DNA of 60,000 nucleotides from Tubiluchus corallicola (Eukaryota; Priapulida; Priapulimorpha; Priapulimorphida; Tubiluchidae): NCBI GenBank assembly GCA_030141605.1, contig JAQGDQ010000551.1, positions 27,501 to 87,500 of the forward strand, read 5' to 3'. Shown piece by piece: positions 12,201 to 21,212 of this stretch (position 1 is its first letter; each line of letters starts with the position of its first letter). The notes under the pieces were generated by a model. It saw only the letters and a program-made list of their open reading frames with translations, ran no database searches and was not told where the DNA came from. The position numbers and the translations under genes were made by a program.

Positions 12201-14788
12201 ATGTTGTTCGGATGAGATATATTATCAGCAAAGATGCGAAATAATTGAAATAGATAAACGTTCTGTCAGTGGAACATCGTAAAGTTTACATTGTGTCACC
12301 CATAGTGCTGTAGCTCTTTGCTAAGCATCAAACAACTTGCAGTACCATCTTTGTGATTGACGACAAGACACAATATGTAATTTGGAAGGGCACGTAAGCT
12401 GAAAAAATATACACATGTTTGGTAAAGTGCTTATTTGTGTTAGTTTTCTTGTTACTATATTATATTAATTGTTCTTATATCTGCATTGTAAGCTGAAAAA
12501 ATATACACATGTTTGGTAAAGTGCTTATTTGTGTTAGTTTTCTTGTTACTATATTATATTAATTGTTCTTATATCTGTCGTTCAAGTTAAAGAAATTGCT
12601 ATTGATACTTGTTATATAAGAATAAAAAGTTTATCTTAACCGGTTGTAGAAGCAGCAATAACACAAAAAATGAATTTCGTCTTCTACCTGTTGGCTGTCA
12701 TGATGCTGACAGATTCTCATATTCACAGGGACTTTGGGTTGTTGGTGTCGTCCCTTTTTCTATTAGTAAGTTATGCGCACTTATTCGCAGCATCGTGAAC
12801 ATGATTTTTTTCATATTTGTTGTTAATAAAATGTTTTCTTGCGTAAATTCTGATTTAAACTTGCAGTAAGTGCGCAGTTTATTGTTCCTGTTATTACTCC
12901 TGCCTGTTTCTTTTGCAATATTATACTTCCAAAAATCGTTGTAGGCCGAATTATATTAGGCCTAACGTTTCATTACAATATCTATAAGTTGCAACAGATC
13001 TCAAGGAATAGCACGCACTGTTATACTGATACGTTCTGTCTTTTCAGCAAGTTGCAAAGGAACTTGGTTTATGGAGCGGTTTTTCTGGAACTAGTTCATT
13101 ATAACAAAATGGAATTTAGAATTGGAACTTTTTCGTTCCTATGTTAAAAAGTTAATGGAACAACGAATTTGAATTAGTTCCCTTTTAGACAGAGAAACTT
13201 GGAATTAATATTAGTCCTCTTTCCAAGGTCCAATCAGAAGCATATTTTAAACACTTTGCATTGCTTACTGTCTGCTTAGGTGTGCCACAAGGAAGAACAT
13301 TTATTGTTGCCAGGAATATTTAAAAGATGCCAACTTTAACAATGATAAGCGACCAAAAATTGCTGTGCTGTTTAACATCGTTTATCATTGTTTATTCTAT
13401 GCATAACGCCTAAAAACCAATGACTAAACTAAACTAAAAAGAAATAAATTCCGCTAAAATGAAATAATGATCTTTTGGTCCAAAGAATTTGGAATTGCAA
13501 CTAGTCCTTTTTCTAACAGTCAGAGGTGTTGTTGTTGGCATCCTTCTGTCTCGGAAGACAATGGAGTGTGCGCCAAGAGAGTCAGTTATTGATCACATTG
13601 ATGGAGCTGCAGCGTCGACTGTGGCTGAGCAGTGCGATCCTTGAACGTCTCCAGGGCGCACGCTTGGGCAAGGTGTATGGAGATCCTGAGTTGCCCAGAC
13701 CGCAGGAACCCCCTCTCTTCCTCCCTGATGTAGTCCAAAGGAAAGCGGAGCGATACGTTTGGCAGCAGGTTGGCTGCAGGAGCTGCCGGAGTCAGTGAGC
13801 ATGCTGCACTAGTCCACCTTTGGAGCTCCACTCCTGATTTGGAAGGTTTACTCCTCTACACTTGACCTCCTCCGCCCTCTAGCCGTTGGCTGCTTGTGCA
13901 GCTCCTCCGCCTAGTGTCGAGATACAGTGTGGGCATCCCGCAAACCTACAGCACCTGGTATTCCTAGGCGGTCACCCATCCAAGTACTAACCAGGCTCTA
14001 CGTTGCTTAACTTCGGTGATCAGACGAGAACCGGTATTTTCAACGTGATTTGGCCGTAGCCAGTCAGAGGTATCAGAAAATCGGATTCGTTGCTTTTGTT
14101 ATTATCAAAGCCTTATCCTCGCTATAAAATTAAGAATTGGCACTAATTGATAAAACTAAAGAATTTTCGACAAACTGCTTTTCAGTATCTTTGCTATAAG
14201 ATTATTCATCAAGTTTTTAGAAAATCGCTACTTAAATTAAAAACAAATACCAGATTTTTTTGTAATCACTCTGGTCTGTTCCATTTCTTTTGTTGAAGGT
14301 TTCAACCAAATCTAACAACTTTGTCTCTCACACACTGTTTTAACCTAGAGCAATAAGCAACCCCGATTTGGTCATTCCTGTTTTTAGTACATTGATTCTT
14401 GGGTGCAGCAAAGACTGACCGCTCGCTGCGCTTCAAAAACGCCCTCAAAAGGGAATTCTCATGAAAGTGAAATTAGCCCCTGTAAAGGTCGATGACATAA
14501 CAAACGACTTTCTCTGCCCATTGCAATCCATTACTTATAACACATACCAACCAGTTTAACGGCAGCTCCACACAGCATTTTCTTGTAATTAACTTGGCAA
14601 TTTTTATAAATAAGCACATGTCTATTACTGGGTCAATTTGGAAACAAAATTTTGCCAGCAATTTCAGATTTGTTTGGGCGCAATGCAGTGTAAGGACCGT
14701 TTAATCAAAGATGACAATTGCAGTTGAACTTACCGTCAGTCCAGCTATGGAGGGGGTCCCAAGCAATGGATACGCCTCCTATGTCCAT
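3123..14788 (-). CDS. SLC66A2: SLC66A2 (PQLC1) orthologue, PQ-loop membrane protein; six coding exons
   Basis: The coding exons in order are 14788-14734, 8785-8599, 5722-5589, 4611-4395, 4053-3921 and 3158-3123, about 253 codons plus TGA; human PQLC1 has about 271 residues. Every junction has GT..AG ends and agreeing phases (1, 2, 1, 2, 0). Recognisable blocks in family order are IMFGGAVPYIPRY and KGFSTYVC (first PQ loop), YGKRFELPLLVHS, then DFDPNYFWKWTHFSSYLQF, EAMIGVPQLYRN (second PQ loop), STYGMSLTMLFLWITSD, and KKTPFQFWFCGFFE. The family has seven membrane helices in two three-helix repeats and sits on Golgi or endosomal membranes. The yeast relative Any1/Cfs1 is linked to phospholipid flippases and scrambling. 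One oddity is that the first PQ motif reads Pro-Arg. Introns of 0.3 to 5.9 kb hold repeats and a nested gene. The identity is firm; exon 1 and the last exon are less certain. Confidence 0.93.
3159..3920 (-). other. SLC66A2 intron 5
   Basis: AT-rich intron with no exon or repeat that I recognise. Intron 4 (4054-4394) is also featureless. Confidence 0.7.
3921..4053 (-). CDS. SLC66A2: SLC66A2 exon 5
   Basis: The acceptor is CTGCAG|TTTGAC and the donor TTGCAG|GTAACC. The exon codes for SLTMLFLWITSDVAKTVYF, then KKTPFQFWFCGFFEIAVEIG, the last two helices. It ends in phase 0. Confidence 0.92.
4395..4611 (-). CDS. SLC66A2: SLC66A2 exon 4, second PQ loop
   Basis: The acceptor is CTTCCAG|ATTTTG and the donor ATGAG|GTAGGC. 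The exon starts in DFDPNYFWKW, the conserved DFDP..FW linker of PQLC1, then has two helices and EAMIGVPQLYRNFCRRSTYG, with an intact Pro-Gln. Confidence 0.93.
4962..5285 (+). repeat. Dispersed repeat family A, copy 1
   Basis: The segment begins near CCAGGGTGCGCCACTCACTA and includes ATCTTATTGACAAGATA, ACGAATGTTCTGATTATTTT and AAATGGCTGTGACTAACGGC. It is shared with 5386-5530, with 19985-20303 (minus strand) and, more distantly, 7740-8060. No coding capacity is seen. It is likely a non-autonomous transposon, but the ends are not settled. Confidence 0.8.
5386..5530 (+). repeat. Dispersed repeat family A, truncated copy 2
   Basis: It starts with the same GGGTGCGCCACTCACTA word as copy 1, 420 bp further on in the same orientation, and stops after the TTCTGATTATTTTT part. 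It lies just downstream of SLC66A2 exon 3, in intron 3. Confidence 0.8.
5589..5722 (-). CDS. SLC66A2: SLC66A2 exon 3
   Basis: The acceptor is TTTTAG|GTAC and the donor ACAG|GTAAAT. The exon reads YGKRFELPLLVHSLVMI, then TAMLAIMRLCTTVKREG and a short polar linker. It matches the family block after the first PQ loop (FG..FE.PLL.QS..MI..M). The 134 nt run from phase 2 to phase 1 and link both neighbours without a frameshift. Confidence 0.9.
5945..6333. repeat. 76-bp minisatellite, five copies
   Basis: TGCTGCCACC starts units at 5957, 6037, 6113, 6189 and 6265. The last four are nearly identical (period 76); the first is older and carries a TTC insertion. It lies in SLC66A2 intron 2. Confidence 0.95.
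6334..6962. other. Intron 2 DNA without recognised features
   Basis: I see no exon, RNA gene or repeat between the 76-bp array and the SINE. Confidence 0.6.
6973..7091 (+). rRNA. 5S rRNA-like head of the SINE
   Basis: The 119 bases run from GTCTACGGCC to GCTGTAGGCTT and keep the internal pol III promoter parts (AAGTTAAGCAACG, GGGTGACCGC). A few changes against animal 5S (GCTAGGAATACC, CTTTGATGGG) and the lack of a T-run terminator speak for a SINE head, not a working 5S gene. Confidence 0.85.
6973..7524 (+). mobile_element. 5S rRNA-headed SINE, copy 1
   Basis: The element is about 552 bp with a 5S-like head (6973-7091), a GC-rich body and a 3' end GGATGCCAACAAAAAAG. It is flanked by a direct repeat TAACATAGCT at 6963-6972 and 7525-7534, the signature of target-primed retrotransposition. 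The same unit lies inverted at 13528-14060 with its own different flanking duplication. 5S-headed SINEs are known as the SINE3 class; I do not recognise this body or tail. Confidence 0.88.
7740..8060 (+). repeat. Diverged relative of dispersed family A
   Basis: The order of words matches copy 1: TTAATCTTATTTATAAGACA, GAATTATTTTTCGAATTTAC, ATTACTGCCAATG, GCAGAAAGCAGTATGTAG. It is much more diverged and sits behind the SINE in SLC66A2 intron 2. Confidence 0.55.
8195..8223. repeat. (GACT)n microsatellite
   Basis: About seven perfect tetranucleotide copies. The surrounding 8061-8598 shows nothing else. Confidence 0.9.
8599..8785 (-). CDS. SLC66A2: SLC66A2 exon 2, first PQ loop
   Basis: The acceptor is CATTAG|CC and the donor CTG|GTAAGT. 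The exon holds FGGAVPYIPRYCEIKRTKN and GFSTYVCLTLLIGNTLRLFF, the first two to three helices. The normally Pro-Gln turn is Pro-Arg here. It ends in phase 2, inside a Trp codon that the next exon completes. Confidence 0.92.
9172..9203. repeat. (TA)n microsatellite
   Basis: About 16 TA units with AT-rich flanks. Other DNA between 8786 and 9387 holds no recognisable feature. Confidence 0.9.
9388..11578. repeat. 45-bp minisatellite, about 48 copies
   Basis: The unit core is AAGTCTTGTGTCTTCTCTAG, then TTGCTCTTGTTTGTGCTTCT and GCCTC. Because 45 is a multiple of three, one plus-strand frame stays open for 758 codons and a second for 563. The minus strand reads RQKHKQEQLEKTQDL repeats, broken by stops in the variant units. 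Runs of the same variants recur 990 bp (22 units) and 1035 bp (23 units) apart, so blocks of about 1 kb have been duplicated inside the array. It lies in SLC66A2 intron 1. I do not call it a protein gene. Confidence 0.95.
11917..12282 (+). CDS. Small secreted cysteine-rich protein, possible prohormone
   Basis: An ATG directly follows a strong acceptor (ATCATCTTGCAG), so a 5' UTR exon probably lies upstream. The 121-residue product starts with a signal peptide (FFLKLLSVVCVLVMQSDSS). The mature part has seven cysteines: one at NEC, one at ARC, a CFIC pair, a CC pair and a final C. It has a basic cleavage site RKR near the middle and a lysine-arginine near the end (DKRS). The C-terminal CCSDEIYYQQRC faintly recalls an insulin A chain but lacks its CC-x3-C-x8-C spacing. 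The ORF ends at TAA. It lies on the opposite strand within SLC66A2 intron 1. I do not recognise the family. The seven-Cys count suggests a disulfide-linked dimer or one free Cys; this is inference. Confidence 0.6.
   Translation: MIFFLKLLSVVCVLVMQSDSSNECSFLRGRTDGNFGTYLRSDGALARCKEGSPTMKEHQKKCFICSGADKIQLGPRKRPSGFEKKYAEAEEKHKKCCSDEIYYQQRCEIIEIDKRSVSGTS
12394..12577. repeat. Perfect 94-bp tandem duplication
   Basis: The block starting GTAAGCTGAAAAAATATACA at 12394 is repeated at 12488 without a visible change. It lies in the likely 3' UTR of the small secreted gene. Confidence 0.95.
12621..12626 (+). promoter_or_regulatory. Possible polyadenylation signal AATAAA
   Basis: It lies about 340 nt after the stop of the small secreted-protein gene and beyond the 94-bp duplication. 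This is weak evidence in AT-rich DNA. Confidence 0.3.
12627..13516. other. Intron 1 DNA without a recognised gene
   Basis: There are mirror-like GGAACTAGTTC and GGAACTTTTTCGTTCC words at 13088-13140, perhaps an old transposon end. I see no exon. Confidence 0.4.
13528..14060 (-). mobile_element. 5S rRNA-headed SINE, copy 2 (inverted)
   Basis: This is the reverse complement of the element at 6973-7524, with tail GGATGCCAACAACAAC. It is flanked by CAGTCAGAGGT at 13517-13527 and 14061-14071, an 11-bp target-site duplication. It lacks a short stretch present in copy 1 just after GGAGGTCAAGTG. Head and 3' end are both present, so it appears full length. Confidence 0.9.
13942..14060 (-). rRNA. 5S rRNA-like head of SINE copy 2
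   Basis: It keeps CTTGGATGGGTGACCGCC and AGGTGCTGTAGG, and is a little closer to animal 5S than copy 1. The start reads GCTACGG instead of GTCTACGG. It runs directly into the SINE body. Confidence 0.85.
14734..14788 (-). CDS. SLC66A2: SLC66A2 exon 1 (predicted start)
   Basis: From an ATG at 14788 the exon reads MDIGGVSIAWDPLHSWTD plus one base and ends at a clear donor (GACG|GTAAGT). The phase-1 end fits the acceptor of the next exon, making Ala from G+CC. Human PQLC1 has an N-terminus of similar length. If this exon is wrong, the ATG at 8777 in exon 2 (MPEYVTNIFS) could start the protein. Confidence 0.6.
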
Positions 14789-15631
14789 CCTAGCATGTAA
14801 CTTTAAACTCGATTAGGATTATTGCCCAATTCAGTTTTGTCAGTTTGGGATTTGTCGGATTTTGCAAAAAGAAACACGTCGAAAACTGAAAGTGTTATTT
14901 GTTTCTGAACTGCATTTGGCGACAGTGGTGGTGTGCGAGTTGTGAATGTTGTAGAGGACACTATATTTAAAGCGTCAGCATTAGATGCATAGCAACGGAA
15001 TTTGTAGGCCTAGGTAAGAAAACAAAGCTTTTTTTCATTATAATTATTATAGTTAAAATTTATTTAAATTCCTATGTTTTTAGAGCTCTAAGTATTTTAA
15101 ATTTAAAAGCAATTTTTAGTTGCTTGATAATGTATCAAGGTTGTTTAAGAAAAAAATGAAATGATGACAGAAAAAAGAGAGAAGACGTCAGATTTAAAGG
15201 AATTTCAATATACACTGATTTCATTTTCTTGTCAATGAAGGGCACATGTTCATCATATTATAACATTTCAGAGTATCTAATAGCCTAAAATTATTATTAC
15301 AATAGAAGTGAGTGTACCCATTCACTGGCCTCAAAATTATGATCAAATTTTTTAAAAATATTTATTGGTGCCACTAATTTAAAAATTAAAATGATAAAAA
15401 AACCGTACTTTGTTGGTGCTCTTTAAAAGAAATTATGTCTCGATTTGAAAATTATACAAATTGCATTAGACAATCTGTTAGTTTTAATTCTGGGTTCAAA
15501 TGATATTAATACTAAACCTAATAATTTTAGAAAAATGAAAAAGTAAACTTAGTAAGTTTACGATAAAACAACCACTTAAGACTTATGTTTAGAAATATAT
15601 AAACGGCCTTAATCTGAGCAAATATTAAATT
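14789..15631. other. Intergenic DNA left of the LINE relic
   Basis: Upstream of SLC66A2 exon 1, so the promoter or a non-coding first exon may lie here. No TATA box or other clear signal stands out. Confidence 0.4.
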
Positions 15632-16400
15632 AAAATTATTGGACAACAAAGAGCGTTCGGTGAAATTAGATAACCAATTTTCGATAATTTTTTTGTTCGG
15701 TTTATCTAGACAAAGATCGCTTTTAGGACAATTTCAATTCAGTTCTTTCAAATTCGTTACAAATACGTCTAAATCAGGAAAGAAAGTTGTTCTTAAGGAG
15801 TTTGTCAATATGATCTATGGAACATATGGAACTTACTACCCAGTGAAATAAAACAAATAGAATCTCTCCACCACTTTAAAAAGAAATTAAAAGAATATCA
15901 TTATAACAGGTTTCAACTTCCAGATTATGCATCTGATACTAATTACACAGACTCCACTTTCATCTACCCCCGCCCCTGACTCCATATAACGATTAAAAAT
16001 GTAAAAATTTTAAAAAAAATTATGTAATGTAATACGTGTTATGTTAGTTTCGTAATGTCAAATGTATAAATAGTGTAAATGTAATGAGTGAAATTTATGT
16101 AATGTAAAGCATGTTTCTGTTAATTGTGTTATGTCAAATGTATATTGTGTAAAATATGTCATGTAAAATTTAAAGTACTTTTGTAATATTGTTTTGTAAA
16201 AATATTTTAATATGGGTGTTTGTAAATATGTTCATTTATTGTATATAATTAGGCCTTAGTTTTGCACTTTAGTTTTTTTTTAGCATGCACTGGACGCATT
16301 TGTCTTGAACAGTGTTGTTATTTTAACATCACGCTGAGGCTTACTCAATTTTATTATAATGACTGAACCATTTTAATGACAAATAAAGAATTAATATATA
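15632..16400 (+). mobile_element. 3' end of a non-LTR retrotransposon
   Basis: The frame 15818-15979 reads WNIWNLLPSEIKQIESL, then FKKKLKEY and ends FIYPRP-stop. WN.LP.EI....SL..FKKKLK is the usual C-terminus of LINE reverse-transcriptase proteins. Upstream coding sequence (about 15639-15817) is in another frame, so the copy is broken. The AT-rich stretch to about 16400 may be its 3' UTR, ending near AATAAAGAATTAATATATA. A relative lies at 48710-49045 on the minus strand. Confidence 0.75.
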
Positions 16401-18242
16401 TATATGATGCACACATTCACGACTGGTTATGACATACTATACATACAATAATATAACATATATACTGCCTTTATATGATCTAAAGGTGAGTCTGCTACGT
16501 AGTGCATTGTATCCAATGAACCATTTCATTTATTAGTTACGGTTTTTAGTCAAAACAAATAAGCAGTGACTAATTTGAAGAGACAACACCCAACTGGACA
16601 GCCGTGTCTGCTGAGTAATTAGTTACACCTGTTAATTTTACCTTGGAATCATTAATTTTCACTGAAAGCTTTGACGCACACCTTTCTAGTTCAAATTCTA
16701 GGTATTAAGGATCTCCAGGCTCTTGTAACAAATTTGTTTTAGAATTCCAACACGGTTTATAGGTATTAATTTCTCAGTTTTGCTAATTCTGCCGTAGAGA
16801 TGTTAAAAGTGGCAAGTTAAAGTTGCAGTGTGTGTTGCAGTGTGTGTCTAATATCCAAAAAATCGCACTTCTATTAGATAAAATTTCATTTCTTAGAAAT
16901 ATATTTATTAGAAATACATAAGAGTGATGGTAGCAGGTTGAGGTCAGCACTTGAGCACCAAAATATGCTTTTGGTAAGATACGTGAAAACGCCATATTTT
17001 AAAATAAATTAATATTCAAAACGCATAGCATAAACTAAAGCAACGATTAATATCTCTGTTATTTACAGTTTACTAGTAATTCGACAATTGAATTCAGATT
17101 CAGTTCCTTTACATTGCATTAAAATGAGTTCACATTCAGACTTATCTTAAATCAATACTTTTGAAGTAAAAATAAATTTATATGCTTTTGTTGCTACATC
17201 GTCATGAAATGCTGCATTAAACACCATGCGTCATCATACATCATAAGAACCAACTTTTTTTTTGAAATTTTAAATAGCTCACCGCAAGGAGTATTCTTTA
17301 TAACTTTGTTAGTTCTAACCACACTAAAACTAATTGCATAAAACGCTTGTACGTCTAATACACCACAAGTAGTTATTGGAAAATTTTGCATTTATATCAA
17401 CCCAGCAGAAATAAAAAGAATCGAATTGTTCGATCGTGAAGTCTAAAGGCAGACCTCAATATGCAGCTCAATAATTTATGCACTGTGTACATTAAAGTGC
17501 AATTAATCTCTGTGGGAGGTCTAAAACAGGTACCCCGTTTGACGTATTCCACCAGACGGTGCTTCAACGTACTTGTTCAACAAATAAATGTTAATAATAA
17601 AGCAGCAAAATAAATACATTACAAAAACACGTAAATATATGTTTTATTTGACCTTACAAGTTCAACAGTAGGCTTTTCCTTAGAGAAAGAAACGGTTTGT
17701 CAAAACCCTCGTTGTATAATTATATTACAGAAGGGACTGTCAGCTTTCTTGATAGTTAGAACTAGTGCTAATAACCTGATAACCCTCAAAAGAAAATTTA
17801 TTACCTCTTGCTTAGCTTGAAGTTTATCTGCAGCAATTTGTTACCTAAAATTTACAAGTTTTGTTTTGCCAAAGGGTTTCAATAAACCAAATATCTGCCG
17901 ATGTTTTCCCCACTGAGACAGATCTAATTTCGAAAAAACACCTGACATTTATACGTTTAAAAGTAAAACCTGTTTCAATTTCACACGGTCCAGAAAATAC
18001 AATAGAATTAGGCAGTTTTGCTTCTTTGAAAAAATCTGAGCAAAATTCACGAGAACAATTGACAATTTTAGTGATCTAAATGGACTGGAATATGAGCACG
18101 AGGAAGTTAATGTGAAAGTAGCTATTGTGTAATAGTTAGACTTATTATTGTTAACGCAAAAATTAGATATGTTTGTTAACAATTTTTTTATCGTGCATAG
18201 AGCCATTTCTATACTTCTAATAATATAAGCTGTTGTATTTTA
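16401..18242. other. Intergenic DNA without recognised features
   Basis: Both strands show only short frames without domains or splice-linked partners. I see nothing to annotate. Confidence 0.5.
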
Positions 18243-18289
18243 CATCAGAGTTCAAGAGAGGATTGGAAAGAGAGGTAAAATAAGAAGGA

Positions 18290-18367
18290 GAAAAAGAAAA
18301 GGGAGAGAGAAAATAGAAAGATAAGATAAGAAAGGGAGGAGAGAGAGAGAGAGAGAAAGGATGAAGA

Positions 18368-18441
<74 letters not shown>

Positions 18442-18485
18442 AGATGGTAGAAAGACGGAGAGAGAGATGGGGTGAGAAACAGACG

Positions 18486-18542
<57 letters not shown>

Positions 18543-18606
18543 AAGAGAGAGAGAGGGAGAGAGAGAGAGAGGGAGAGAAAGCGAGAGAGAAGGACAGAGA
18601 GAGAGA

Positions 18607-18642
<36 letters not shown>

Positions 18643-18722
18643 AAGGGAGACAGAGAAGAGAGAGGGATGTGGGAGAGAAACAGAGAAACAGATAGGACAG
18701 GCGAAGAAGCTGAGGGAAGAGT
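18290..18722. repeat. (GA)n purine tract
   Basis: More than 400 bp is almost purely purine on this strand, mainly GA with GGGA and GAAA variants. The low-complexity arginine/glutamate frames in it are not genes. Confidence 0.95.
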
Positions 18723-19606
18723 GGGTTAAGTGACAGAATGAGAGAAATATGAAACAAAACTAGTGACCTCTGTCAGTCTTATGTGTAATGTATACATGAC
18801 TAACTTGGCATTTTAGATTTTTATTATTAGTTCAGTACAAGAGGACTAAAAAATTGTTGTGGGATTATAGAATAAAATACAAATAAACATACAATTGCTA
18901 AAATGTATGTACAAGGTGCAGATGAGTAAAATAAGTAGTTTATGAAGTGAAAATAAAATTATAAAACTGCAATAAAACTGCAAGCATTAACGAGTTTGGA
19001 CAGTTTCCGAATTTGAAATCTAATTCAAAATCTGAAATATCTTCCAGTTTCTTCCCCAAGTAGTACCCTCCAAATCGTATTGTAATTGGTCCTGGCCAAA
19101 CACACATTCATGCTGGTAGCAAATTTACGCCAAATTTACCGCATGGTTGAAATCACGCGCCGCACTGTGTGTGACTGACCCCACGAATTTATTGTGCTGC
19201 CTAATATCACAATAGACAAGTCAACAATTTACAACCTTACGGAAGTAATCATCCACCTCGTAAAGAGTGAAAGTTCCTGCGTACAGGGTGCTAGAAAAAA
19301 GTACACTTTCACTTGGAAATTCCTACAGAGGGCGCTCTAAACAAATTCTTGCCCAAGGAGTACGTGTGCGGATTAGATAAGGCGGGGTTCTCCGGGGTGT
19401 GGGATGTTTCGGTGATTTTGAGGCCGCCCTGTGTTCTGCAAAGGGTGGGAAATCTAACGTGGGTTTTCGCGTGAGTAAGTCTGATTAATCTTTTTAGATT
19501 ATCATCACGAAATTGCGATATAACAGATTACGGTAAATGATACGGCAACATTTAACATTCTGCGCACCAGCATAGGAAGTATTAAAAAGATTGTAGGTAC
19601 AAGTTT
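18723..19606. other. Intergenic DNA, partly GC-richer
   Basis: The part 19310-19460 is richer in GC than its surroundings (AGAGGGCGCTCT, GGCGGGGTTCTCC). I cannot assign it to a gene or promoter. Confidence 0.35.
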
Positions 19607-19607
19607 A

Positions 19608-19868
19608 GATCGGTATTGTATTGTTTCCAACTTTCTGAAACTTTAGATCGGTATTGCATTGTTTCCAACTTTCTGAAACTTTAGATCGGTATTGTATTGT
19701 TTCCAACTTTCTGAAACTTTAGATCGGTATTGTATTGTTTCCAACTTTCTGAAACTTTAGATCGGTATTGTATTGTTTCCAACTTTCTGAAACTTTAGAT
19801 CGGTATTGTATTGTTTCCAACTTTCTGAAACTTTAGATCGGTATTGTATTGTTTCCAACTTTCTGAAA
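19608..19868. repeat. 38-bp minisatellite, seven copies
   Basis: GATCGGTATTG starts units at 19608, 19646, 19684, 19722, 19760, 19798 and 19836. The units are nearly identical. Confidence 0.95.
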
Positions 19869-19984
19869 GATAGACGAATTGATTGGTCAAGTTTTGACGA
19901 CTTAGTGGTTGAGTAACATTTGACTAACATGTTGAGTAACATCATTAACTTTTAGTAGTAAATTTAGTGATCATTATGAGGCCT

Positions 19985-20303
19985 ATTTTCTCCACTTTCA
20001 TAAAGCTTAAAAAATTCGTCTTGAAATTTTATACCATTTACATACTGCCTTTTTGTATACGGGCTTGCGTCGGCGGTAACGCTGTATAAAACATATAAAT
20101 TTAAACTCCCGCGATGACCGTTAGATGCAGCCATTTTAATGGCAGCTCGTTTGAAACAAGTTGAGATAACATTGCGCGAAGTTTGAAAAAATAATCAGAG
20201 CATTCGTAGCGCACATGTCACTAACTAAATAAAATTTAAAATTACTGTATCTTGTCAATAAGATTAAAAATATGTTCTGATTAGTGAGTGGCGCACCCTG
20301 GAG
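19985..20303 (-). repeat. Dispersed repeat family A, copy 3
   Basis: This is an inverted match to 4962-5285: it ends with AGTGAGTGGCGCACCCTGGA and carries TATCTTGTCAATAAGATTAA. Similarity may continue beyond to AACTAG and AGTTACATGA words. Confidence 0.8.
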
Positions 20304-20754
20304 GTGAAATCATTGGTGAAATCATTTTAAACAAAATTTTTAATTTTCTTTTCTAGTTACATGAGACTTAACTTAGACTAAGACTAAGTTGACTTAGACT
20401 AGCTTAACTTAACATAAGACTAGTTACATGAGGCCCTAACCACTGAGGTATCCCCCTATGGTCCCCCCCCACGTTTGTGCAATTCAGAATAAAAACAAAT
20501 ACTAAACTATAAAATGAAATTTTATCTTTCGAAATGAAAAAAAACTTGCAGTAAGATTTATTTACAGTAAATACTAGGCAGCCAACAGCAACATTCTGTT
20601 TTTAGTATCACCACATTTTTATAAGCATTACCATACTTGAAATATATCATGAAACACCTTTTACTTTTGGGTAACTATTCGATTTGAAAAAAACTGTGTG
20701 GGGCTCTTCTTCCCCTGCAGCCCTAAGAGTGTGCTTACTTTGCTTAATGATTAA

Positions 20755-21208
20755 CCCTTTCAGTCCCAAATTATTTTTTTAATAAGAAAATTTTTTTTGG
20801 CTTGGTACTTCAGTATGTCCATCTTGTTTACACATAATAATTATTTTTTCTACCTGTGCCCACGTACTAAATATAGCCTGTATCCCACGGGATACATTGG
20901 GATTCACAGAAAGCATGAAATGTGCTTCATTTTGCAACTGCTGATAATTTTTTAAAGTATTTAAGACATTTAGTATGCATGCCATGCTAATCTGTACAAA
21001 GTCGTCTCTAAAGTACTGTACCTTGCACAGTTTTTTATGCCATGTAGATTTTCTAGTTTGCCATTTTATCACCATTTTTAGTCTATTGTTATTGGCTTAA
21101 ATCAAAATAACTATTAACAGATCAAATAACTGTCAGTTTTAAAACTTTATTAATTTTAAAGGCAGAAAATATTCTCATATCCCACGGGATACAACGGGTT
21201 TGAAAGGG
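20755..21208. mobile_element. piggyBac-like MITE with TTAA target duplication
   Basis: The element begins CCCTTTCAGTCCC and ends GGGTTTGAAAGGG. Both ends are bounded by TTAA (20751-20754 and 21209-21212). TTAA duplication with CCCTTT ends is the signature of the piggyBac superfamily. Inside each end lies the palindromic word TATCCCACGGGATACA. A 98-codon minus-strand frame (20779-21075) has no transposase motif I can name, so this is a short, non-autonomous copy. Confidence 0.8.
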
Positions 21209-21212
21209 TTAA

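Noticed and set aside
11917-12282. Insulin/relaxin family assignment
   Set aside because: The CC-x9-C spacing lacks the A-chain CC-x3-C-x8-C and the N-terminal cysteines are 21 apart, not 12.
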